DNA of 57,842 bases from Chryseobacterium gleum (GCA_945902775.1 CAMDMY010000007.1:1-57842), one strand, 5' to 3'; shown: positions 27,101 to 35,364, counted from the first letter of the stretch. The notes: generated by a model not told the origin, from the sequence alone. Numbers and translations: made by a program.

Positions 27101-27914
27101 TCCTACAGTGGCAGAAACAACACCAATTGAACCGATCTGCATTAAAAACTCTAAATTAACTGGAAATGAAGCGCTTATAGGAAATGGGAGTTGGACAACG
27201 GTTTCAGGATCAGGCACAATAACAAATGTATTTGACCCATTATCAACCGTAACAAACTTAGGGACTGGCGATAACATTTTTAAATGGACTATATTTAACG
27301 GTTGTGGAATTACAAGTTCAAATGTCAAAATAACAGTAGAATCTGCACCTATTAAAGCAACCGTTGGTCCAAATCAAGAAAGTTGTGGAAGTACAGCTAT
27401 TTTAGATGGAAATTCGCCAAAATCATCAAAAGGGAATTGGACATTAATTAAAGGAACGGGAATAATAAATGATCCATCCGATTCAACTTCTGGAGTTTCT
27501 AATATGGAAATTGGTATAAGTGTATTTAGATGGACTATTGCAAATTCATGTGATACATCATTTGCAGATATAACTATTACAAATACAGGTTTATGCCCCG
27601 ATGAAAATGCAGACAAAAATCAATTGATTTATTTCATTCCCAATACTTTTACTCCAAATGAAGATAATGTAAATCAAACCTTTCAACCAGTATTTACTTC
27701 AGGTTACGAACCATTAAAATATATCCTATATATTTATGATAGATGGGGTGAATTATTATTTGAATCTCATAATGCTTCAGTCGGTTGGAGAGGAACCTAT
27801 GGAACCCATGGCAGAATTGTAGAAGATGGTGTTTATACTTGGAAAATAATGTATACCGACATAAATTCACAAAAAGAGCATACAATTTTAGGGCATGTTG
27901 TCATGATTAGATAA
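21192..27914 (+). CDS. Giant PKD-repeat surface protein, T9SS type B
   Basis: A 2240-residue secreted protein. Signal peptide (ends FAAFIFAQ); about ten PKD-like domains to residue 1050 with WDFGDG-type cores (WDFGEGG, WTFGDGG, WDFGDHG, WTFGDGK); then thirteen consecutive repeats of about 82 residues (about 1065-2135), each opening AGPDQxxC and closing NxFxWTIxNxC; and a C-terminal gliding-motility-associated (CHU_C, type B) sorting domain with IPNTFTPNEDN and YDRWGELLF. Such proteins are exported by the T9SS; many function as adhesins. The repeat DNA is partly homogenised: ATAAATTTGTTTGGACAATT recurs nearly unchanged in several units. Part of a tandem pair with the next gene. Confidence 0.92.
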   Translation: MIRFISVLLSVFFAAFIFAQSPVAQFSANKTEVCAGFPINFTDQSSYFGKAVISTNWDFGEGGQSNAANPTYTYANAGTYQVLLTVISSTGTDFEVKVGYITVNPNPTPNFTTAGNGCTVPFAVTFGNTSSSGAGINYKWDFGNAQTSVLQNPASVTYNVAGTFPVKLVVTNSITGCKDSITKNLVVSNFKSGITSPAIGCQNVAVNLTDASTVGANSWLWESGDGQFSNLQNPSFTYSTPGTYTIRLTSQNTTSGCSDVITKSITINSPPTPSFTATPLAGCAPLSVNFTNNSGNGTFVWDFGNGTTSILKNPPIKIYNSNGLFTVKLTMTDLNGCINDTTITDMISVGPPISDFISDKIDGCAPVAIQFTDLSTSPNPLADPIVSWLWTFGDGGTFNGQIPPAHSYGIGTFDVSLKITTQTGCTVTISKTKFIQVGMIDQVDFSLFPINECAKKDITFTDLSTISTPHDPSEVLYNWDFGDHGTSTEKDPTYNYPVDTGFFDIQLIVNFRGCRDTLTRTDQIYIKAPISKFFTAPLYCNPVSFPVVVNMSDNAIVGANTDNVDMIWRWGDGTPDDNLNQAAIFDSDKGNISHNFATYGTYLIKQVVHNYTTGCEDSTEQTIHITSLVPSFTVSNDTVCSNLPITLTSTSIFLDPAATFHYNLGNGDTLSGDPVIYTYTTPGNYIITLTATNSVGCTDSIKLPGFKVLDPPIANLIADKTAGCLPITANYTNTSSIQGNGVPLVSFLWTFPDLTTQTTNSLATPTHFDFTTEGFFTTTLEATDKFGCKSAPNFAFMFITNPTVDFIMNSVACDLENVSAFNTSSGFGNLTYKWNVDNIFKSNSIDYASVYDESPSSLYTNVSHDVKLIATDGNGCKDSITKNLKISLPIAIISNVASGATANGLGEYTCPPVFETLTDQSTSYGNITNWRWTFGDGKSSTFQNPNNTYIFPGTYTLSLDITNEYGCKADTALVDYLTILGPTGTLNWMSLGDICLHNYQFESTNLQFVDSIVWHLDDGDTIYNSNSFTHVYPVGSYNPTSSLIDSLGCKVTYPMNTIVVAPISISANAGPDQAFCGNSTTMAGNVDPNGAGNWTIISGTGTITNPTLANTTVTGIDIGVSKYVWTVTNACDTISDTMSVTITDVSTIANAGPDQVTCLTNATLAGNTAIVGVGNWMLLSGSGMITDPFSPTTTLTNLGVGTNKFVWTIGNVCSVTTDTVNIIVETSPTIPLAGTDQTLCPNSTNLSGNLALIGNGVWTLFSGTGIITSPTLANSGITGLGLDKNIFVWTISNTCGTNSDTVLVIRETIPTIASAGPDQTFCLTNSVLAGNTALIGTGSWSIPTGTATITSPSNPLSTITNLGIGINKFVWTISNTCASTNDTIVIIRETTPTIPLAGSDQTFCPNTTILDGNTALIGIGNWTLASGTGTITAPTIETTGITGLGIGINKFVWTISNTCATQSDTVYIIRETTPTIANAGPNQTICSANSILAGNTALIGNGNWTLASGTGSVTSPNNPTSSVTGLTVGINKFVWTISNTCASTNDTVYITIESPPTLPIAGPNQQACIPNSVLDGNIPLIGNGVWTLTSGSGIVSSPTLPNSNVIGLPLGPNVFKWTISNTCGSNSSNITITGVDAPTTSNAGPDQKICAQNATFHGNKATVGVGTWSLVSGTGNITNPSDSLSTVTGLSIGTNVFEWEINSFCGNSSDQVTITVETPPTLANAGQSISVCANDALLSANEAIVGEGTWKIGNLGAGIFGNIHAESTTVSNLNVGPNEFIWTITNSCSTSSQPVIITKVIAPTPANAGKDSTFCGSNGKLKGNFALIGVGRWTVITGTGTITNQADSVSTITGMSVGVNTFRWTISNICDPASNFDDVTFTIEETPTLADAGPDQNPICQSTSANLAAKPVIIGAGVWTVASGSGTIVNPNDPNSSVTNLGLGNNIFKWTVSNTCGSTFDLVSITRFDDPTVAETTPIEPICIKNSKLTGNEALIGNGSWTTVSGSGTITNVFDPLSTVTNLGTGDNIFKWTIFNGCGITSSNVKITVESAPIKATVGPNQESCGSTAILDGNSPKSSKGNWTLIKGTGIINDPSDSTSGVSNMEIGISVFRWTIANSCDTSFADITITNTGLCPDENADKNQLIYFIPNTFTPNEDNVNQTFQPVFTSGYEPLKYILYIYDRWGELLFESHNASVGWRGTYGTHGRIVEDGVYTWKIMYTDINSQKEHTILGHVVMIR
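24388..27590 (+). repeat. Thirteen in-frame repeats of about 245 bases
   Basis: Units start near 24388, 24639, 24888, 25132, 25380, 25627, 25873, 26119, 26362, 26611, 26866, 27110 and 27365, each coding for A-G-P-D/N-Q...C...L-x-G-N...G-x-W-x-x-x-S-G-x-G...N-x-F-x-W-T-I-x-N-x-C. Units 3-7 are the most alike. The two Cys per unit may form a disulphide. The neighbouring paralogue carries only five such units. Confidence 0.85.
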
Positions 27915-27919
27915 CTTTG
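27912..27919 (+). promoter_or_regulatory. -7 box before the second PKD-repeat gene
   Basis: TAACTTTG fits TAnnTTTG, overlapping the stop of the first giant gene and 36 bases before the next ATG. It suggests the paralogue can be expressed separately. Confidence 0.5.
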
Positions 27920-27955
27920 CAGTAATAATTAATTCAAAAAGTTGAAAGTTTATAA

Positions 27956-30900
27956 ATGATCCGTTGGATTTTAGTTAGTTTTTCATTTTATTTTACACTT
28001 TGTTTAACAGCACAAGTGCCAAGTAGTCAATTCACTGTCTCTCAACAAAATGCATTAGTTGGCACATCCCTTTCTTTTACAAATCAATCAATTTTAGGAG
28101 GCTTAAAAGCAACCAAAATTAAGTGGGATTTCGGCGATGGTCAAGCCTCTTCAAATTCAAATCCTACGCATATTTATTTATTACCAGGTGTCTTTCAAGT
28201 TTCATTAACTATAACCACTTCAGGTGGAACTGATTCTGAAATAAAAGCCGCTTACATAACAATTGCTCCAATATTAAATTCAGGTTTTTCAGCTTCTGAT
28301 ACATCAGGTTGCTCAAATTTCTCTGTTCAGTTCACCGATAAGTCATATAATCCGTCTAATACCGACCCTATTGTTTCATGGAACTGGGATTTTGGAGACG
28401 GCTCTAGTTTTAATGGTCAAAATCCACCTGTTCACAACTATGGTGTTGGTAAATATACAGTTAGCCTAACTATTATAACCCAACAAGGTTCTTCAAAATT
28501 TACATCCATTACAAATTATATTAAAGTAGGTAAAATTACATCTATCAATTATGATATTTCTCCGAATACGATCCCTATAACTTGTGCGAAAAGAAATTAT
28601 TCATTTACTGATTTATCAGTTTTACAAGGTGCTCACGATTCAACCGAAGTTCATTATATATGGAATTTTGGAGATGGTGATACTTCGTCTAAACAAAATC
28701 CAATCTATAATTTCGCTTCTGACACCGGATTTATGAATATTCAATTATTAGTGAATTATAGAGGTTGTAAAGATTCAATAATAAAAAATAATCTCCTATA
28801 TGTTAAATCTCCTATTTCAAATTTTACAATTCAAAAATTATATTGCAATCCTGTAAATTTTCCAAATACACCTCTTCGAGTTAGCGTTAAAGACAATTCC
28901 AAAGTAGGAAGAATTACAGATAATGTAGATATGACGTGGAAATGGGGAGTAATTGGCGAAGCCGATGATTTTTTATCAAATGCAGATATTTTTGATTCTA
29001 ATAAAGGTGATTCGGCACATATATATAACGCATACGGAACTTATTTCGTAAAACAAATTATTCATAATTATACGACTGGATGTTCAGATAGTACGACTAA
29101 AACCGTCACTATTTCTAAAATGGAACCTAGTTTTACAATCTCAAATGACACTATCTGTTTAGGTTCGCCTATAAATGTAATAAGTACTTCCGTTTATACT
29201 GATCCTGCTCCATTTTTCTCGTTCAATATGGGTAATACAACAGTAAAAAATGGAAATCCAATTAACTATATCTATCCTGCCTCAGGTACATTTAATATTA
29301 CTCTAAAAGCAACAAATGCTGCTGGTTGTATTAAATCGGTTGCTATTACTAATATTAAAGTATTAAACAAACCAAGTGCATCCATTTCAATTGCAGATAC
29401 AAATGTATGTATAAATATACCTACTCTTTTTTCAAATTATTCTTCTACTCCAAATCTAAATGTGCCGTTAACTTCTTTTTTATGGACGCTGCCTGATGGT
29501 AGTCATCAAATAACAAATTTACTTTCTGAAACAGTTAGTTTTACTCCTTTAGTTAAAGGGAATTTTACAACATCCGTTACAGCAACTGACGCTTTTGGCT
29601 GTGTTTCTAATCCAAAATCTATTCAACTTGCAATTGCTCAACCAAAAGCTAATTTTTCAATAGATAGCGTCGTTTGTGATCTTGAGAATTTTACTACAAA
29701 CAATACATCAAATGGAGATAATCCATTGATTTACAATTGGAAAATTGATAACACTTCCAATAGTAATACACCAACAATCTCAACAAGTTTTGATGAAATT
29801 TCTAGTCCTTCATACACCTATGTATCTCATCTAATTTCTCTAAAAACAACTGATAAACACGGATGCAGTGATTCAATATCAAAAACCATTAAAGTATCGA
29901 TGCCAAAAGCTAAAATTGGTTATAGTGCATCAGGAGCTACCGCAAATTTATTGGGTGAATTTATTTGTCCTCCCGTTTTAGAAACATACACAGACAACTC
30001 TATTTCTTATGGAACGGTTGATGCTTGGAATTGGACATTTGGAAATTTCTTTACATCAACGCTTAAAAATCCAGTTAACAGTTATAATTTCCCTGGAATA
30101 TTCAATACTAGTCTTACAATTACTGATCAATTTGGATGCACTGCAGATACAACTCTAACCAATTATTTAAAAATATTAGGTCCAAAAGCCGACGTTAACT
30201 GGACTCCAAGTGGGAATGGTTGCGGTCATAAATACTTGTTTTCAGCGACTAATTTAGTAACAGTTGATTCATTAATTTGGGATCTTGATGATGGAACTAC
30301 AACACCCGATTCGACTTCATTTACACATCCTTATTCAACAGGTAGTTACCAACCAAACGTTACCTTGATTGATTCTTATCAGTGTAAAGTCACTTATCCT
30401 CTTTCTCAAATTGATATTCTACCAAGCCAATTATTAGCAAACGCTGGAAATGATCAAACAATTTGCCAAAATTCCACGTCAATGGCCGCTTCTGCATCAC
30501 TTTTAGGGAAAAAAGTTTGGCATCTAATTAATGGATCAGGAATAATTACTGACACAACTTCGCCTACGACATCGATTACTAATTTAGGCAGTGGCCTAAA
30601 TACATTTGTTTGGACTGTTAAAGAAGGCTGCGAAATAGTAACAGATACAGTAGAAATAATTAATGCACAATTAAATGTAGATGCAGGAAGCGACAAATTA
30701 ATCTGTAGTACAAGTTATCAATTAAATGCAACAAAGCCAATCGTTGGTAATGGAAATTGGTCGATTCATTCAGGTACGGGAAATTTTGTAAATTCGACCA
30801 ATCCACAATCAATTATTAATGGATTATCAATCGGATTAAATGAATTTATTTGGACAATTACCAATCAATGTGTTACGATTTCGGATACGATTAAAATTGT

Positions 30901-31972
30901 TGTTGAAACAAATCCAACAATACCTAATGCAGGAAACGATCAATCTATTTGCGAATCTAATTATCAATTAAATGGAAATCCGGCTTTAATTGGAACAAGC
31001 AATTGGACAAATATTGTTGGTTCTGGAACAATCTCAAATCCAACTATTGAAAATCCAAATATTACCAATTTAAGCAAGGGACAAAATATATTTCAATGGA
31101 AAATTTCGAATACGTGTAGTAGTGATTCAAGTCGAGTTATCATTACGCTTTTAGAATTACCGACAGTCGCAAAAACAGAAAAAGTTGAGCCAATTTGTGG
31201 TAAACAAGTTTTAATAAAAGGAAATCTAGCAAATATAGGAACTGGAACTTGGACAAAAGTTAGCGGTCAAGGCACCATAACAAATCCAAATAATTATATT
31301 ACAAATGTGACGAATATAGGATTGGGATTCTCCATTTACAGGTGGACAATTTCAAATTCTTGTGGATCCGATTCTTCAGATGTTATTGTTAGATCTGACA
31401 CTATTCCATCTGACGCATTTGTAGGAAAAGACCAAACATTTTGTGGATATGATTATATTTTAGCAGGAAATAAACCTGTATATGGTAAAGGTCATTGGTC
31501 TTTATTAAGCGGTTATTGTCTGATTTTCGATAGTACTGACAATACTTCTGGAGTTTCAAATATCAACATCGGAACAACCGAATTAAAATGGAGTGTTACC
31601 AATTCATGCGGCACTAAATCAGCCTCATATAAATTAATTAGTACAGGTAATTGTCCTGACGAAGATAGTTTAGCTAATAAATTGGTCTATTTTATACCGA
31701 ATACATTCACACCTAATGGAGATAAACTAAATGCCACTTTTACCCCTGTTTTCTCCTCAGGAATTGATCCCCTCGATTTTTGGATGCTCATTTACGATCG
31801 TTGGGGGAATGTCATTTTTGAAACCCATGACCCAAATAGAGGTTGGAATGGAACATTAGGAGAAAACGGAGCTATCGTTGCTGAAGGCATCTACAATTGG
31901 AAAATTTATTTCAATGAAATAGTATCCAAAGAAAAACGTAAAATTACTGGAGATGTATTAATTATTAAATAG
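27956..31972 (+). CDS. PKD-repeat surface protein, T9SS type B, paralogue of the upstream gene
   Basis: A 1338-residue protein with the same plan as its neighbour: signal peptide (LCLTAQ), PKD-like domains (WDFGDGQ, WDFGDGS, WNFGDGD, WTFGN) to about residue 800, five repeats of the AGNDQxxC...WTIxNxC type (about 825-1225), and a type B sorting domain with YFIPNTFTPNGDK and YDRWGNVIFE. Long stretches align with the first protein (e.g. SNGATANLLGEF-like segments, VDMTWKWG), so the pair arose by tandem duplication, followed by loss or gain of PKD domains and repeats. The function is probably adhesion or gliding-associated, by inference from the family. Confidence 0.92.
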   Translation: MIRWILVSFSFYFTLCLTAQVPSSQFTVSQQNALVGTSLSFTNQSILGGLKATKIKWDFGDGQASSNSNPTHIYLLPGVFQVSLTITTSGGTDSEIKAAYITIAPILNSGFSASDTSGCSNFSVQFTDKSYNPSNTDPIVSWNWDFGDGSSFNGQNPPVHNYGVGKYTVSLTIITQQGSSKFTSITNYIKVGKITSINYDISPNTIPITCAKRNYSFTDLSVLQGAHDSTEVHYIWNFGDGDTSSKQNPIYNFASDTGFMNIQLLVNYRGCKDSIIKNNLLYVKSPISNFTIQKLYCNPVNFPNTPLRVSVKDNSKVGRITDNVDMTWKWGVIGEADDFLSNADIFDSNKGDSAHIYNAYGTYFVKQIIHNYTTGCSDSTTKTVTISKMEPSFTISNDTICLGSPINVISTSVYTDPAPFFSFNMGNTTVKNGNPINYIYPASGTFNITLKATNAAGCIKSVAITNIKVLNKPSASISIADTNVCINIPTLFSNYSSTPNLNVPLTSFLWTLPDGSHQITNLLSETVSFTPLVKGNFTTSVTATDAFGCVSNPKSIQLAIAQPKANFSIDSVVCDLENFTTNNTSNGDNPLIYNWKIDNTSNSNTPTISTSFDEISSPSYTYVSHLISLKTTDKHGCSDSISKTIKVSMPKAKIGYSASGATANLLGEFICPPVLETYTDNSISYGTVDAWNWTFGNFFTSTLKNPVNSYNFPGIFNTSLTITDQFGCTADTTLTNYLKILGPKADVNWTPSGNGCGHKYLFSATNLVTVDSLIWDLDDGTTTPDSTSFTHPYSTGSYQPNVTLIDSYQCKVTYPLSQIDILPSQLLANAGNDQTICQNSTSMAASASLLGKKVWHLINGSGIITDTTSPTTSITNLGSGLNTFVWTVKEGCEIVTDTVEIINAQLNVDAGSDKLICSTSYQLNATKPIVGNGNWSIHSGTGNFVNSTNPQSIINGLSIGLNEFIWTITNQCVTISDTIKIVVETNPTIPNAGNDQSICESNYQLNGNPALIGTSNWTNIVGSGTISNPTIENPNITNLSKGQNIFQWKISNTCSSDSSRVIITLLELPTVAKTEKVEPICGKQVLIKGNLANIGTGTWTKVSGQGTITNPNNYITNVTNIGLGFSIYRWTISNSCGSDSSDVIVRSDTIPSDAFVGKDQTFCGYDYILAGNKPVYGKGHWSLLSGYCLIFDSTDNTSGVSNINIGTTELKWSVTNSCGTKSASYKLISTGNCPDEDSLANKLVYFIPNTFTPNGDKLNATFTPVFSSGIDPLDFWMLIYDRWGNVIFETHDPNRGWNGTLGENGAIVAEGIYNWKIYFNEIVSKEKRKITGDVLIIK

Positions 31973-32014
31973 CAATGCCTCTTTTTTTGTACATTTACTG
32001 AAACAATAATTGGA

Positions 32015-32569
32015 ATGAAAACGATTCAAATTTTATCCTTATTTACTTTACTATTTTCCTTCTCTGTAAATAGCCAAATTTATAATTCAAAAGATTCTAC
32101 CTTTTATACAGATTCAACTTATATAAAACTATTCAATGGTATCTCTGTATCCTATTATACTTTAAATGGTGCGGTACAAAATAAAGCGAATTATATCAAT
32201 GGAAAATTACATGGAGAAGTAATTGAATACCATGAAAATGGAAAAATTGCTCGTAAAGTAAATTTCACAGATGGAAAATGTCAAGGGGAAGTTTTAGAAT
32301 TTCACCCGAACGGACAAATAGCTAAAAAGGCGACTTACATAAATGGGATTCCAAACGGTGAACTAATTAAATACCACGAAAATGGAATCATCGAAGCAAA
32401 AACCAATTACATCGAAGGAGATTTACATGGCGAATGGTTTAATTTCTATGAAAATGGAGCTCTTAGAGGGAAAGGGGCCTATTTAGAAGGAAAAATACAC
32501 GGTGAAACTATTTGGTTTGATCCAAATGGAAATGCCTCTAATTTCTATGCGATTCCTTTAAAATGGTAA
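32015..32569 (+). CDS. MORN-like/YwqK repeat protein
   Basis: A 184-residue secreted protein with signal peptide (cut near SVNSQ). It contains about five repeats of 23-24 residues of the type NGKLHGEVIEYHENGKIARK, the YwqK/MORN-like beta-hairpin repeat. Proteins annotated as YwqK-family antitoxins share this repeat, but here the export signal and absence of a toxin partner make an antitoxin role doubtful. It may interact with the surface proteins encoded upstream; that is speculation from position. Confidence 0.8.
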   Translation: MKTIQILSLFTLLFSFSVNSQIYNSKDSTFYTDSTYIKLFNGISVSYYTLNGAVQNKANYINGKLHGEVIEYHENGKIARKVNFTDGKCQGEVLEFHPNGQIAKKATYINGIPNGELIKYHENGIIEAKTNYIEGDLHGEWFNFYENGALRGKGAYLEGKIHGETIWFDPNGNASNFYAIPLKW

Positions 32570-32580
32570 ATTGCTAATTG

Positions 32581-33816
32581 ATGCAAAAAATCTTAATAAT
32601 CGGCTTTGTTTGGCCTGAACCTAATTCTTCAGCGGCTGGAAGTAGAATGATTCAATTGATTGAATCCTTTTTATCGGAAGGCGCTAAAATTACATTTGCT
32701 AGTACAGCTTCTGATAGCGACTTTATGTTTGATGTTCAACAATTAGGAATTGATAAAGTTTCTATTGAACTAAACAACTCCAACTTTGATACTTTTGTCT
32801 GCGATTTAAACCCAGACATTGTGCTGTTTGATCGTTTCATGGTAGAAGAGCAATTTGGTTGGAGGATTGCAAAGGAATGTCCGAACGCGCTTCGAATTCT
32901 CGACACAGAAGATTTACATTGTTTAAGATCTGCTCGACAAATCGCTCTAAAAGAAGAAAGAGAATTTAATACAACTGACTTATTTTCAGATACTTCCAAA
33001 AGAGAAGTTGCGAGTATTTTACGTTGTGATTTAACACTGATTATCTCAACCTTCGAAATGCAAATTTTAACAGAGATTTTCAAAGTCGATTCAACTTTAC
33101 TACTTTATTTACCTTTCTTTTTAAATCGTATTTCTAACGAAGAAATTTCAACTAAAAAAACCTTTGAAGAAAGAAACGATTTTGCTTTCATTGGAAACTT
33201 CTTACACGAACCAAATTGGGATGCTGTAAAATTCTTAAAAGAAGCTATTTGGCCATTGATAAAAAAAGAATTACCCGATTCTAAAATCAACATTTACGGT
33301 GCTTATCCTTCGCAAAAAGTAACCCAATTAAACAACGAAAAGGAAGGTTTTATTATAAAAGGAAGAGCTAAATCAGCATCCGAAGTAATTGAAAATGCAA
33401 AAGTGACAATTGTACCGTTGCGTTTTGGAGCGGGTATTAAAGGTAAATTAGTAGAAGCCATGCAATGTGGGACCCCAAGCGTCACCACTTCCATCGGTGC
33501 TGAATCAATGCATGCTAACTTAGCTTGGAGTGGTTTTATTGCAAATGAACCGACTGAAATAGCAAAAAAAGCAATTGAGTTATATACTTCAAAATCAATT
33601 TGGTTAAATTCTCAAAAGAAGGGAATTGAAATCATAAATTCCATTTATTCTAAAAAAGAAAACAGTACAATCTTTCTTTCGAAAGTAAAAGAAATACAAC
33701 AAAATCTAAAGCAACATCGAATCAATAATTTCACTGGAGCCATGCTGATGCACCATACTTTAGCCAGCACAAAATACATGTCGAAATGGATTGAGGAGAA
33801 GAATAAGTTAATTTGA
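32581..33816 (+). CDS. Glycosyltransferase, GT4-like fold
   Basis: A 411-residue cytoplasmic protein. The N-terminal Rossmann half starts ILIIGFVWPEPNSSAAGSRM, and the C-terminal half has FAFIGNFLHEPNWDAVKFL and the donor-binding segment VTIVPLRFGAGIKGKLVEAMQCGTPSV, with the E-x7-E-like pattern of family 1/4 glycosyltransferases. The acceptor and sugar are unknown. The start is ATG 32581 (a TTG three bases upstream is less likely). It follows the YwqK-like gene by 11 bases, so they probably share a transcript. Confidence 0.88.
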   Translation: MQKILIIGFVWPEPNSSAAGSRMIQLIESFLSEGAKITFASTASDSDFMFDVQQLGIDKVSIELNNSNFDTFVCDLNPDIVLFDRFMVEEQFGWRIAKECPNALRILDTEDLHCLRSARQIALKEEREFNTTDLFSDTSKREVASILRCDLTLIISTFEMQILTEIFKVDSTLLLYLPFFLNRISNEEISTKKTFEERNDFAFIGNFLHEPNWDAVKFLKEAIWPLIKKELPDSKINIYGAYPSQKVTQLNNEKEGFIIKGRAKSASEVIENAKVTIVPLRFGAGIKGKLVEAMQCGTPSVTTSIGAESMHANLAWSGFIANEPTEIAKKAIELYTSKSIWLNSQKKGIEIINSIYSKKENSTIFLSKVKEIQQNLKQHRINNFTGAMLMHHTLASTKYMSKWIEEKNKLI

Positions 33817-33848
33817 AAATGGGTTGATTTGAAAATTTGAAAGGTGTG

Positions 33849-33878
33849 TTGTATTCTGAAATTGAAATCGTAAATTTG
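33849..33878 (+). promoter_or_regulatory. Promoter of DUF4286-rsmA, predicted leaderless
   Basis: TTG at 33849-33851, a 19-base spacer, then TAAATTTG at 33871-33878. The ATG begins at 33883, so the expected transcription start falls within a few bases of the start codon. Upstream, 33822-33842 is a simple TTTGAAAA-type repeat. Confidence 0.65.
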
Positions 33879-33882
33879 CAAC

Positions 33883-34200
33883 ATGATTTTATACAATGTA
33901 ACTGTCAGTATTGACGCAAATATTCAAGATGAATGGTTGGGATGGATGCGCTCTACTCACATTCCTCAAGTGATGGAAACAGGCTGTTTTTTAGAAAGTA
34001 GAATTTCTCGAGTGAACGGCGAAGAAGAAGGTGGTGTAACATACGCTATCACTTATTTAAGTCCTTCTGCTGATCTTTTCGAAACATACGAAAAAGAACA
34101 CGCTCCATTATTACAAGCGGATCATTCTACAAAATACGCAGGTAAATTCGCTGCTTTTAGAACGACTTTAAACGTTATTGAAGAATTCAAAAAAATATGA
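33883..34200 (+). CDS. DUF4286 family protein
   Basis: A 105-residue cytoplasmic protein of the ferredoxin-like DUF4286 family: MILYNVTVSIDANIQDEWLGWMRSTHIPQVMETG is the typical opening, followed by YAITYLSPSADLFETYEKEHAPLLQADH. Function unknown; it is often found beside rsmA in Bacteroidota. Its TGA overlaps the rsmA ATG (ATGA), so the two are translationally coupled. Confidence 0.9.
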   Translation: MILYNVTVSIDANIQDEWLGWMRSTHIPQVMETGCFLESRISRVNGEEEGGVTYAITYLSPSADLFETYEKEHAPLLQADHSTKYAGKFAAFRTTLNVIEEFKKI

Positions 34201-35024
34201 GCTTTCACAAAGTTAGAGCGAAGAAACACCTTGGTCAACATTTCTTGACAGATAAAAACATTTGTCAAAAAATTGCGCAACAATTCAAGGGATTTAAAGA
34301 TTGTAACAAAGTACTTGAAGTTGGTCCTGGAATGGGTGCATTAACCGAGTATTTGTTAGAAAGAAAAGAATCAGAAGTCCATGTAATGGAAATCGATCGT
34401 GATTCTATCGCTTTTTTGAAAGAACATTTTCCTATTCTAGAAAATAGAATTTACGAATCTGATTTTTTACATACAAAATTTGAGACCGTTTTCGGAGATG
34501 AGCCGTTTGCTGTAGTTGGAAATTTTCCATACAATATTTCATCTCAAATTATGTTCAAGTGTTTGGAGTATAGAAACCAAATACCTGAAATTATGGGAAT
34601 GTTTCAACGCGAAGTAGCTTGGAGAATTGCTGAAAAACCAGGAACAAAACAATACGGAATCATAAGTGTCTTAATACAAGCATTTTATGATATTGAATAT
34701 TGTTTTACGGTTGACGAACACGTTTTCAATCCTCCGCCAAAAGTAAAATCGGGAGTTATCAGATGTACTAGAAACGATAGACAAACACTTCCTTGTGATG
34801 ATAAATTATTCATTCACGTAGTAAAACAAACATTTGGACAAAGAAGAAAAACTATTCGTAACTCGTTGAAATCCATTATTCATAATCCATTGTTTGATCA
34901 TCCATTTTTAACTTTACGTCCAGAAAGATTATCAGTAGATGACTTTATAGAATTGACTTTGGCAATCGAAAAATTTAGATTAGAGAACGGTGAAAACAAT
35001 CCAATTGTTGATATAGTAGAATAA
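34197..35024 (+). CDS. rsmA: 16S rRNA dimethyladenosine transferase
   Basis: Dimethylates the two adjacent adenosines in the 3' terminal helix of 16S rRNA using SAM (KsgA/RsmA). Hallmarks are RAKKHLGQHFLTDKN at the N-terminus, the SAM loop VLEVGPGMGALTEYL (residues 39-53), the adenine-binding catalytic motif NFPYNIS (109-115), and the C-terminal FGQRRKTIRNSLK helix region. The 275 residues match the family. Overlaps the DUF4286 gene by four bases. Confidence 0.97.
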   Translation: MSFHKVRAKKHLGQHFLTDKNICQKIAQQFKGFKDCNKVLEVGPGMGALTEYLLERKESEVHVMEIDRDSIAFLKEHFPILENRIYESDFLHTKFETVFGDEPFAVVGNFPYNISSQIMFKCLEYRNQIPEIMGMFQREVAWRIAEKPGTKQYGIISVLIQAFYDIEYCFTVDEHVFNPPPKVKSGVIRCTRNDRQTLPCDDKLFIHVVKQTFGQRRKTIRNSLKSIIHNPLFDHPFLTLRPERLSVDDFIELTLAIEKFRLENGENNPIVDIVE

Positions 35025-35098
35025 ATTGCAACTTTTTCAATAAAATAGTTGAATGAAACTATTTTTTTTACTTTCTTTGTCATATAAAATTAAACATT

Positions 35099-35284
35099 AT
35101 GAGTTCAAGAACAGCATTTGAGGCAATCGGAGATTTTTGTTATGGTATTCCATTTGAGTTTTACGATAACATTGGACATATTTTCAACTATTCTTGTATC
35201 GTACTAGGATTTGTAGGTTTATTTTATTGGTTGAATTTGCAACGTAAGTATAACAACGATAAAAAAAATCACCCATACGGTTAA
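35099..35284 (+). CDS. Small single-pass membrane protein
   Basis: A 61-residue protein with one hydrophobic helix (IFNYSCIVLGFVGLFYWLNL), a short N-terminal amphipathic part (FEAIGDFCYGIPFEFYD) and a basic tail (RKYNNDKKNHPYG). It resembles small Bacteroidota membrane proteins (DUF6341-like in layout), but I cannot confirm the family. A strong terminator follows, so it closes the rsmA transcript or is a short unit of its own. The coding call rests on the sensible topology and defined start. Confidence 0.7.
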   Translation: MSSRTAFEAIGDFCYGIPFEFYDNIGHIFNYSCIVLGFVGLFYWLNLQRKYNNDKKNHPYG

Positions 35285-35310
35285 TATAATTAGTATTCAA
35301 TATATTTTTA

Positions 35311-35350
35311 AAAAGGTTATTTGTCATTGGCAAATAACCTTTTTTGTTTT
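35311..35350 (+). terminator. Rho-independent terminator
   Basis: Perfect 13-base stem (AAAAGGTTATTTG at 35311-35323, complement 35331-35343), loop TCATTGG, ending in a T-run. It separates the small membrane protein gene from ispD. Confidence 0.9.
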
Positions 35351-35364
35351 AAAATAATTATAAA

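Noticed and set aside
30454-30696. Antisense ORFs across the PKD-repeat and T9SS genes (also at 24653, 26321, 26891, 55753, 56047)
   Set aside because: They mirror the repetitive codons of the long sense genes, lack plausible starts and show no family features.
32015-32569. Antitoxin of a toxin-antitoxin system (YwqK annotation)
   Set aside because: The protein has an export signal and no toxin gene adjoins it, so only the repeat-family call is kept.
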